Source of the DNA: Okeania sp. KiyG1
GTDB taxonomy: Bacteria > Cyanobacteriota > Cyanobacteriia > Cyanobacteriales > Microcoleaceae
Length of the DNA stretch: 64,000 nucleotides
NCBI RefSeq assembly: GCF_014132355.1
Contig: NZ_BLZO01000115.1
Location: 18,584-82,583, forward strand
Direction of reading: 5' to 3'
The notes under the pieces were generated by a model. It had not been told where the DNA came from. It was given only the letters and a program-made list of their open reading frames with translations, and did no database searches. Positions within the stretch are counted from its first letter, which is position 1. The number at the start of each line of letters is the position of its first letter. The translations under genes and the position numbers were made by a program. Below are positions 1 through 9,400 of this stretch, piece by piece.

Positions 1-795
1 ATTGTTTTCTTCCATTCTTTCACAACAATCTAATACAGGTGCTTGAATAAATTCTTCTTTACCCTGAGAATTAGCTGATTCAAATAATTTTTGCCAGTCA
101 TCTATTAACTGAGGATTATCTATATTTAGGCTACGAAGTTCTACTATACTTTCTAAAGCATCATACCAAATTCCTTCGGAAGCATAAACAGTTGGCAGAG
201 TTAGAGGTCTTGCTGTTTTTAACTTTTCAAGTAAATCTATATCAGCTTCGATACGTTCTATAAAACCTTGACTCAAATAATCTGCACTTTCTCCAAGAGG
301 GTCATATTCACACCATATTTGTACTCCCCAAGTGTAGGTTTTTCCAATTTCCAAAGGAGCTGATTTTTCAGCAGGAATCTTAATTTTAATAATTCCTGAT
401 TTTTCAGGTAGTTGAAAATCTTCTTGGTATATTTCTTCTTCTGAAATCCATTCTGTCAGAAAAAACCTTGCTTTTTCAGCTTCTTGATAGGGAGGAATGT
501 AGATAAAAAATGTCGGATGTTTAGATAATGTTATTCCAATATTATTTCCTGGTATGAGGAGAGGAACAATTTTTTTTTCAGACAAAAGGCATTGCGGGCC
601 ACGGGTTCCTGAAGATGTTGTAGTTGGAGGTGCGCCTCGGTCTGGAGGTACATAAGTTTGAGAAATTCTCCAGTCACTGCTAATATTTCGGAAGTTAGGT
701 ATTGCTAAAGCTGTTCTTTGTAGAACTCCAGCAATACTTAAGAACTCCATCACTAAAACAACTGATAAAGCGGTCTTTAATAATAGATATCTCAT
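1..795 (-). CDS. DUF928 family secreted protein (3' end outside window)
   Basis: The frame is open from an ATG at 795 to the window edge, giving 265 residues without a stop; the C-terminus lies beyond base 1. Residues 1-31 look like a signal peptide (RYLLLK, then a hydrophobic stretch ending near ALA). The body has hallmarks I associate with the cyanobacterial DUF928 family: a GAPPTTTSSGTRG-like start, a Cys soon after, PLLIPG, HPTFFIYIPPY, then YTWGVQIWCEYDP and GIWYDAL. DUF928 proteins have no established function and are often encoded near CHAT/TPR proteins, whose presence here cannot be seen. The family call rests on recalled motif order, not a profile search. Confidence 0.75.
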   Translation of the reverse strand, partial: MRYLLLKTALSVVLVMEFLSIAGVLQRTALAIPNFRNISSDWRISQTYVPPDRGAPPTTTSSGTRGPQCLLSEKKIVPLLIPGNNIGITLSKHPTFFIYIPPYQEAEKARFFLTEWISEEEIYQEDFQLPEKSGIIKIKIPAEKSAPLEIGKTYTWGVQIWCEYDPLGESADYLSQGFIERIEADIDLLEKLKTARPLTLPTVYASEGIWYDALESIVELRSLNIDNPQLIDDWQKLFESANSQGKEEFIQAPVLDCCERMEENN

Positions 796-952
796 ATAAG
801 TTCTGGGAGTTTCTGAATAAATGTATGATAGTCAAGATTAAGGAGGTTTGAAGAAAGAGTCAGGAGTCAGGAGGGAAAATTGCATGGGAATTCTAACCCC
901 AAACAATTTTGAGTACTGCGGGTGACGGTGGGGTATTAAACCCGCAAAAAAA

Positions 953-1049
953 GGCGTTGCTGAATACTGGGATGATTGAGGCCGAAACGGAGACACGGGG
1001 ATTATAGTTGATCCTCTCTGATAAAATCATCCCGCAATTATGCAATGCC
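953..1049. repeat. MITE-like element, GGCGTTGC family, copy 1
   Basis: Imperfect terminal inverted repeats: GGCGTTGCTGAATACTGG at the left and, on the other strand, GGCATTGCATAATTGCGG at the right; both arms continue into GATGATT. A longer copy with the same ends lies at 52675-52886. It occupies the gap between the DUF928 gene and murQ, where no convincing gene is seen. Confidence 0.6.
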
Positions 1050-1133
1050 CAAAAAAAAGATAAAGCCTCTCCATTCATGGAGAAAAAAGTGGTTGATCCA
1101 ATCCTCTTAAACTTATAAGAATAAGAAGAGGTA

Positions 1134-1169
1134 ATTCTAAATTCTAAATTCTAAATTCTAAATTCTAAT
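1134..1169. repeat. AAATTCT heptamer tandem repeat
   Basis: About five direct copies of the 7-mer AAATTCT end right at the murQ stop codon. The same heptamer recurs at 24157-24200 beside another gene end and, altered, inside tamB (about 4850-4890). It is simple low-complexity DNA with no visible coding role. Confidence 0.8.
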
Positions 1170-2088
1170 CCCCTATTTTTCCTACTTCTTGCAATGCTGC
1201 TCTGATATTACCCTGGTACTCAGATAAAATCCGGTCCCCTTCTTCTTTTTCTAAACCACTCCAATGCATAAAAAGTGCCAATTTAACTGAATCATTACTT
1301 TTATTTAATAATTTTGTGGCCTCATCCCTACTCAACTCAGTTAAATCCTCAATAATGCGTAGGGCACGATCGCGTAACTTAGTATTTTTCACTGCTACGT
1401 CAACCATACGATTACCATAAACCTTTCCCAGTCCGACCATCACTCCCGTTGATAAAATATTCAAAGCCATTTTTGTCACTGTTCCTGCCTTTAAGCGTGT
1501 GGAACCTGCCAATAACTCTGGGCCAACTACCAACCGAATATCTACATCTACTTCCACACTAAACTGATCTACAGGCACACAAGTAATAAAAATTGTTTTT
1601 GCCCCCCTTTGTTTTGCTGCTTCTAAAGCACCATGGACATAAGGAGTTGTACCACCAGCAGTAATACCGACTACCACATCCAAATTCGTAATATGGCGCG
1701 AAGCGATCGCCTGACTACCATCTTCAAAGCGGTCCTCCAAATCTTCCGAACTACGGACTAAAGCACCCGCACCACCAGCAATAATTCCTTGTACCAAATC
1801 CGAAGGCGTACAAAATGTAGGAGGACATTCAGCCGCATCCAATACCCCCAAACGACCACTTGTACCAGCACCCACATAAAAAAGTTTGCCACCTTGGCGT
1901 AGAGCCTCAGTAGTAATGTCCACTGCCTGAGCCAATTGTAAACGGGATGCAGCGATCGCCTCTAAAGTTCGCCGATCCTCTTGATTAAATAAGTCCACCA
2001 ACTCTAAAGAGCTTAACCTATCTAAATTATGACTATTGGGGTTAACCTGTTCAGTCAATAAATGACCTCGTGCCTGTAAATTGTCCAT
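1165..2088 (-). CDS. murQ: N-acetylmuramic acid 6-phosphate etherase
   Basis: A 307-residue cytoplasmic SIS-domain enzyme. MurQ cleaves the lactyl ether of MurNAc-6-phosphate, giving GlcNAc-6-phosphate and D-lactate in cell-wall recycling. The phosphosugar-binding segment is clear: LFYVGAGTSGRLGVLDAAE near residues 68-86, followed by CPPTF. A second signature, GSTRLKAGTVTKMALN, lies near residues 195-210, and the acidic stretch SSEDLED fits the catalytic region. Length and motif order match full-length bacterial MurQ. Its product is a substrate for NagA, encoded at 44083-45270 in this window. No strong ribosome-binding site was seen before the ATG. Confidence 0.95.
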   Translation of the reverse strand: MDNLQARGHLLTEQVNPNSHNLDRLSSLELVDLFNQEDRRTLEAIAASRLQLAQAVDITTEALRQGGKLFYVGAGTSGRLGVLDAAECPPTFCTPSDLVQGIIAGGAGALVRSSEDLEDRFEDGSQAIASRHITNLDVVVGITAGGTTPYVHGALEAAKQRGAKTIFITCVPVDQFSVEVDVDIRLVVGPELLAGSTRLKAGTVTKMALNILSTGVMVGLGKVYGNRMVDVAVKNTKLRDRALRIIEDLTELSRDEATKLLNKSNDSVKLALFMHWSGLEKEEGDRILSEYQGNIRAALQEVGKIGD

Positions 2089-2124
2089 CTTTAGCCCATT
2101 ACTGATTAAAAAATTCTTTTTGTT

Positions 2125-2715
2125 TAGGGAGTAGGGAGTAGGGAGTAGGGACGTTGTATTTAACGTCCGTAGGTCCTAGAAAAATGCTTTTGCTACTGTA
2201 GTCTATCCACTCCATGAGGTCATACCGCTGTTATTTATTGCCTATTCCCTGGTATATCTTAATAGTTTGACAAAAAAATCAACTAGATATGAGGAGATTC
2301 AGTGAGAGAATATAGCAAAAAGGAATGCTTCCATCTCCCCCACTTCCCCACTCCCCTACTCCCCCACTCCCCTGCTTTCCATGGAGCTTACTCATGGAGA
2401 ATAAAAAATACTTTTAATTTTTAAATTTTAACTTGATTGTGTACAAAACAACTATAGAACCCTGATGGTATCTTTGCACGCGGTATGTGCTTTTGGCATA
2501 GAAGTCTATCCTGGTGAATTCAGGAAATTCAGTCAGAGAATATGGCAAAAAGCGGATGCGACCCCGCATCGCCCTTAGGCGCAAGGAAACGCGCACCAAG
2601 CAGGTAGAAAAATGTTTCCATCTCCCCCACTCCCCTACTCCCTCACTCCCCTACTCCCTCACTCCCCCACTCCCTCACTCCCCCACTCCCCTACTCCTCC
2701 ACTCCCCATCTTTAT
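2125..2715. repeat. Intergenic low-complexity heptads and short palindromes
   Basis: This 600-bp gap carries runs of GGGAGTA (2130-2150) and CTCCCCTA/CTCCCTCA (2335-2375 and 2623-2708). It also holds a palindrome around TTTAACGTCC (2150-2172) and a short element at about 2552-2602 (GCGGATGCGACCCCGC to GAAACGCGCACC), related to the insert in tnpB at 37240-37294. No gene is supported; open frames here are translations of the repeats. Confidence 0.7.
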
Positions 2716-2728
2716 AAACAAATGGGTT

Positions 2729-3100
2729 CTATAAAAGACCCTCCAGTTGACGCCTAATTCTATCTAAGTCAAACTCTGAGTTTTCAGCCTTTTCAGACAT
2801 TTGGTCTGCATCTAGTTGCCAATCAGTATTTTCTACATTATTCTCTGGGGGTATCTCCAAAGAACCTGCTGGTATAACTTCCCACTCATAATTTACACCC
2901 CTACAGAATTCCATAATTTCTTCTTGGTCAAATTCTTCCACTGTCGGAGAAGGAAAATCTTGAGCTTCTAGTAAAACACCAAACCGAGTGGCATCATCCT
3001 CTGACTCAAACATCAATACCTTATTACGATCGCCAATCTGAATAGTATGAATTCCTTCATTTTCAGTTCTAGCATTAAACAGTAAAACAAATACTGGCAT
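2729..3100 (-). CDS. DUF3110 domain protein
   Basis: A 123-residue acidic protein starting MPVFVLLFNARTENEGIHT, which I recognise as the DUF3110 family of cyanobacteria and plastid-bearing organisms. The family has no defined function. The domain covers roughly residues 1-85, with the typical conversion of an incoming value by 'VLMFESEDDATRFG' and ending near CRGVNYEWEVIP. The C-terminal 35 residues are low-complexity and charged (ending RIRRQLEGLL). AGGAAAAG lies 3 to 10 bases before the ATG and supports the start. It is transcribed away from tamB. Confidence 0.8.
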   Translation of the reverse strand: MPVFVLLFNARTENEGIHTIQIGDRNKVLMFESEDDATRFGVLLEAQDFPSPTVEEFDQEEIMEFCRGVNYEWEVIPAGSLEIPPENNVENTDWQLDADQMSEKAENSEFDLDRIRRQLEGLL

Positions 3101-3245
3101 AACTTTTCCTAATATGAATAGACAATTGTTTTGTCTATATTAGTAGAGACAAAGAAATAATGTGGTCTAAATTATAATCAAGGAAAGGGGAGGGTGGAGA
3201 GTACATGGTCTGGTGTTACTATAGTCTCACCTTTCAAGGTGATGA

Positions 3246-3310
3246 AAAGCGGTCGTTAGCGGAGCTTCCCGTAGGGTGGGATGGCGAGGAAACCTGCGCC
3301 ATATCCAATC
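3246..3310. repeat. Dispersed repeat shared with 17024-17091
   Basis: The stretch from AGCGGTCGTTAGCGGAGC to about CCATATCCAATCGACCAAG matches, in opposite orientation, the sequence at 17024-17091, including GATGGCGAGGAAACCTG. It lies in the tamB upstream region, just before a TGATAAC direct repeat at about 3395-3420. The promoter of tamB could not be assigned. Confidence 0.6.
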
Positions 3311-3423
3311 GACCAAGAGAAAGTAAACTTCAGTATTTCGGTGCTTCTGACTTTAGCGGTCGGTACTGATAACGAAGTTCCTCCGATAGGAGGCTAACTG
3401 ATAACTGATAACTGATAACTGAA

Positions 3424-6400
3424 ATGACCAACACTCCAGACAATTCTGATCAGCAAACGGATACCTCCAAGTCTAGAAATTGGCGCAGAATAGTAATTAT
3501 TAGTGGTCTGGGTTTAGGGACAGTCTCTGTAGGAGGGGGAGCAGTAGGAACTTGGTGGTTTCAAGAAAAGTTAGCCCCAATGGTGAGTGAGAATCTAACC
3601 AGACTTACCCAAAGGCCAGTTAAAGTGGGCGAACTGAAAAAATTTAGAATTGGTTATCTAGAATTTGGCCCTTCATCTTTACCTCCAACTTCAACAGACT
3701 CGATCGCTGCTTCTACGGAGATAGTTAAGGTTAGGTATGCTCTTGGACCTCTGTTATTTAAAACTCTGAAACTTGATATTACATTTGGAAAATCTGAAGC
3801 TAATTTACGACAAGAAGCTGATGGTTTGTTTAAAATTCCAGAATTGGCAGATTTACCACCTCCTCCTTTTAATGTTGATATTACAGCTCTACGTTTCCCG
3901 GAACTGGATGTTAGTATTTTGCCTGCTGAAACAGGAAGGTCTTCTGAACCGATATTGTTAGATTTAAGTAATAGTGAAGTTTTTTCTAGGGACAAATTGC
4001 AACGTTGGTTGGTAGACCTGAATGGGAAAGTTATTGATGGTGGTGGTAATTTTCGGGTTGATGCTGATGTTAATCTCAAAAATTCGGAAGTTAAAGCTGA
4101 TGTCGTAGCGCAAAAGTTGCAATTACCAATATTTGTTCCTTTAGCATTAGCGTTTGAAAATATTCCTGATGTGAGTCTGCAAAGTGGGGTATTAAATGCA
4201 GACCTCCGGACTGAGATTAAACTAACTGATAAAGTTGCTGACTTTGTACAAAATATCCAGGGAAAAGTTAGTTTGCAGGAGTTGAGTGCTAACAGCAGTT
4301 TCCTGAGCGACACTGTTAACCTGAATACGGTTGCTAATGTTGCTTGGCCAAAAGTTAGGGTGGAAAGTTTAAATGCTAACTATGGGAATATTGGATTAAA
4401 ACTCCAGGGTACGGCACAAACAACGGCGGACTTAGATCCTCAAAATCTTAATCTGAATTTGAATGCGGAGGTTTTGCCTGTTAGTTTCGACACTTTGTTT
4501 AATACTTTTACTACAGAAATTGATTTACTTTCGCAGCGTATTGAAACAGTAGAAACTAAAGAGCAACTTCAGCAAATTCGGAGTCAAATTCAGGATATTA
4601 GACCTTTATTGGATGGGGGTGTGAAAACTAATTTCAAGATTGTTGGTAGTTTGCTGCAACCAGTGGTTTCAGGAAAAGTTCAAACGACTGAAGTTACTAG
4701 GGTTGATAGATTAAGTTTTCAGGATATTGCGACAAATTTTACTATTAGTCCGCAGTTAAACCAAGAATTTCAACCGCTCAGTTTAACTGCTGGTTTTTCT
4801 GACTTACAAATTACTCCAGTGGTGGGAGGGAAAATTACAGGCAATTCAGAATTTAGAATTCAGAATTTAGAATTTAGAATTCAGGAGGGAGTCAGTAGTC
4901 AGTCAGTTCAACAAGGAGTGGGAACTCAGAATTCAGAACTCAAAACTCAGAACTTACAAGTCGGGAGTCGGGAGTTAGTCAGTAAGGAGCAGGAAACGAA
5001 TTTTAATCCTGTAGTTGACTTAAACCTGAAGGTGGAAAATTTACCCCTAGAACCGATCGCTCAACAATATGGTATTATTTCACCTCTTCCCTTGGGTGAT
5101 TTTTCTTCTGAAGTAGCGATCGCTGGTGCTTTGGAAAGTTTGAAAGGACAGGTTCTATGGCAGTTACCGAATGCTGTTTATCCGGTGAGTGGTACTGTTG
5201 ATGTTGTTGATAGTCAGGCGAATATTAAAAATACTGTTGTTGAGGTTGGTGGGGGAAGGGTTAATATTGATGGTACTGCTAATCTGGAAAACTGGCAGCT
5301 CAATGTTACTGTAAATCAAGTTAATTTAGATAATTTAGAACCTTTAAAACCATTGGGTTTACCATCTGGGTTGGAGGGTATTGTTAATGCTGAAGCTAGT
5401 TCTTCTGGTCTCACGAGGGATTTTTCAATTAATACTATTGATGGGAATGGGAGTGGGGTAATAAGTGTTGCTGGTGGTCAGGTTAATTTTAATGCTCGGG
5501 CAAATAATGGTAATTTGCAAGGTAAGGGAAATGCTGTTCAATTGAGTTTAAGTGCTTTAGAAAGAATAGGGAGAAATGCAAATTTTCTGACGACTCCTAA
5601 TCCTATTTTGTCTAGTCAAACTGATGGAAAGGTTAATGGTGAAGCTACTTTTTCAGCTAATCTAAATGATTTAAGTTTGCCTGGGATGACGAGTGGTTTT
5701 CAGGGGAATGTTAATCTGGCTAATGGTAAGGTTAATGTTAATGGGAGGGTTAATAATGGTAATTTTCAAGCATTGGTTGATACTGAAGATTTACCACTTA
5801 ATCCTTTGTTAGATTTGGGGTTATCGGCAGTAAATTCTGGAGTTATTACTGACCAGGAACAGTTAAATAATATTAGAGCTAATATTCCCAGGTTAAAAAC
5901 TCTGAATGGTAGACTCAATGGTAAGGTTAATTTATCAGGAAATCTGGCAAATCCTACTCCGGAAAATATAGCAGGAAATTTAGCTGGAAATCTCAAAATA
6001 GAGGAAGGTACAATTAATGCTACAGGTAGTTTAAGTTCGGGTGATTTTCAAACGACAGTTAAAACTAATCAAATATCTCTTACTGCTGTGGAAAAGTTAT
6101 TAACAGAGGCACAAATTGTTTCTCTGAAAAATAATGTTTTACCAACAGATACTAAGGGAAATATTCAGGGGGAAGCGACTGTATCTGGAAATATTAATAA
6201 TTTAACTCCTACAGGAATTACTGTTGATGGGGATGGAAAGGTAATTATTGCTGGAGGATTTGTTGATGCTACGGGGAGGTTAAATAATGGTAATTTTCAA
6301 GCTTCTGTTAATAGCAGTAAATTAGCAGTAAATCCTCTTTTAGATTTGGGAGAGGCGGTTTTAATTTCGGGATTAATTCCTGTAGAACCTAATCAAGTTC

Positions 6401-9400
6401 AAATTTTACAGGCTCAAATTCCTGCTATTAAATCTTTAAATAGTCAAGTTGATGTTAATGCTAATTTATCTGGAAATTTAAACAATTTATCTCCTGAAGC
6501 AATTACTGCTAATAGTAATAGTCAGGTATTTGTTGATGGCAATGTTGTTTATATTGATGGAAAACTCGAACGAGGCAACTTTTTTGCTAATGTAGAAACA
6601 GAAAATATTGCTTTACGTTCTTTGGAAGAAACGGTCAGAAAAACTGGTTTATTTGCCATATCCCGTAGGGGCGAATGGCATTCGCCCTTACCCCCAGGAA
6701 TTGAAGGAGAATTATTTGGCAATCTGACCGTATTTGGTAACTTAAATAATCTGAGTCCTCAAGCAATAGCTGCTGATGGAACCGGAAAATTAATCATTGG
6801 AAATAATACAATTAATGCCACAGGAAAATTAGATAATGGTAATTTTGTAGGTTCCGCGATCGCTGAACCTATTCCATTGAGTTTTGTCAAAAAAATAGCT
6901 AAAGAAATTGGTGTAGTTCCTCCAGAAGTTTTGCCTTATTTAGAAACAATAAATGGCAATATTCTCGGTAGTGCTAAAATCGCCGGAAATTTAGAAAATT
7001 TAAACCCAGAAGCTATAGCTGCTGAAGCAGAAGGAAAAGTACTTTTAACAAATGGTGGAGCAGTTAATATTACTGGAGAATTAGTAGGTCAAAAATGGCA
7101 AACTGCTGTAGTAGGAGAGCAAATTCCTTTAGAGCAATTTTCGGCAGCATTGGAAAAACAAGAACAGACAAAATCAACCGTTGCAACTATTAGACGGGTA
7201 CAAAAATTATTAGGGCAAGCTGAAAATTTACCAGTAATTGGTGGCTTTTTAAATACAAATATAGACTTATCCGGAACCCTAGCAAATTTATCTCCAGAAG
7301 CTATAGCAGCTCAAGCCAAATTAACACTTTCAGAATTACCAGTTATTCAACAACCTCTTAATTCTCTGTTTGACTGGAAAGGTAAACAAGTAGAAATAGA
7401 AAAAGTTTCTATCCAGCCAGCATTTAATGCTAATGGAATTGTAGGGGTGATTCGCGAATCACCCCTACAGCGCCAATCACCCGTACAGGATTTTCCACAG
7501 CAAAAAACACCGACAATTTCGGGAATTAATATTAATGTCAACTTATCAGACTTTGACTTAGAATCTCTGCCCATAGAAAAATTAACGCAAGATTTACCCA
7601 TAGAAAAAAAAGGAGAGTTATTAACAGGTAGAGTCAACTTTGATGGAAAAGTAATCGGTAAATCTATCGAAGATTTAAGTTTAGTTGGCGATGTTGTCTT
7701 GCGAAACTTAGCCGTAAATTCAGTAGATTTTGATTCCGTTTTATCTGGAAAATTAAATGCAGGAATAGCTGATGGAGTAACATTTAAAATTGCTGGCGAA
7801 CAAGACCGTCTAGAATTAGTATTAGACCGATTTGATCAAACCTATTTTCCCACTGCTTTCTTAATTCAACGCGACCAAGCAAAACTCGCAGGAGTCACAG
7901 AAGGAGAAAACCTCCTAGTAACATTAGAGCAATTTCCTGTCGAATTATTAGATATAGCACCAGCAGCACAATTTGATATCGCTCAAGTTTCCGGGGAAGC
8001 ATCCGCAAAAATAGCAATATCTGGTTTGAGAACATTTGACCTGAACTCCATCACCGCAAACGGAAATCTTGCAGTTGCCAAACCTAGTATTGGTTATATA
8101 GATGCAGAAAGTTTCACCGCAGACATCAATTTTGCCAAAGGTATAGGAACTCTCAATGACGGTACATTATTATTAGGAGACAGTCGATATATCTTACAAG
8201 CAATGGTTGATATTAATTCTCCCGCTGCCAATTTCGACCCCAAATTTGCTGGCAACCTAAAAATTGAAAAAGGAGAAGCTCAAGATATTTTGACCGCCCT
8301 CCAATGGTTTAACTTAGAAGATATTGCACGAGGTATAGCAACTCCAAATTATGCCAACGCTAAAGATGTACAACCAGTTGCAGTAGGTTTTCCAGAAAAT
8401 ACACCAGTCATTTCCCAACTGCGTCGGTTTGCCGAAATTAAAGCCTTGCTAAAACAACAACAAGAAAGTCAACAACCAAATATTCCCATACAAATACCAC
8501 CCCTTGCAGACCTAGATATTACATTTTCAGCAGAAGTAGCAGCAAAAGGATCTTTGCAGTCTGGTATTGACGGTAAATTTGACATCAATGGTAGGGACTG
8601 GAATTGGGGACCTTACAAAATCGATAAATTTCTGCTAGAGGGTCAATATGAAAACGAAGTGCTGACAGTAAAACCACTAGAAGTACAAGTAGGAGAAACA
8701 CTATTAGCATTTAATGGAGATTTGAGTCCAGAAAATCAGACTGGGAAATTACGATTAGAAAATATAGATTTAGCAGAAATACAGAAATTTGCCCAAAATT
8801 ATATACCACCAAATATCAATATTAATATTGCAGGAAAATTGAATGCCGAAACAGAAATAGGAGGAAATTTTGAAGACCCCAGAGCTGTAGGTGAAATCAA
8901 TATAGTAGACGGCACCTTAAACGAAAAACCCATTGAAAAAGCACAAACAGAATTTATTTACAACACCGGACGTCTGCGTTTTGGTGGAGGTCTTTCCATA
9001 ATTGGAGACCCAATTTTGTATAGAGGTGATGTACCCATAGACTTACCCTTTGCTCAAGTTTCCGCAGGGAGCGATTTAATTAACGTTAGCGTCAATATTA
9101 AAAATGATGCGTTGCAGATAGTTAATATCTTGACCGACCAGTTAACATTAAACTCTGGTAAAGGAGATATATTATTGGAAGTCAAAGGAACATTACAACA
9201 ACCAAAACCAGAAGGATATGCTAAATTTGCAGACATGAGTATCACAGCAGCAGCATTTCCCCAACCCCTCACAGACCTAACAGGTACAGTTTTATTTCAG
9301 AGCGATCGTATCGAAGTAAAAGAACTCCAAGGAATTCTTAGTGACGGTAAAGTTGAAGTCATTGGTGTTTTACCAATTTTTCAACCCTTTGACAGTCAAG

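Noticed and set aside
2514-2717. Plus-strand ORF rich in SPTP and LPHS
   Set aside because: It is a translation of CTCCCCTA heptads, which recur in many intergenic gaps. The same applies to 47259-47508.
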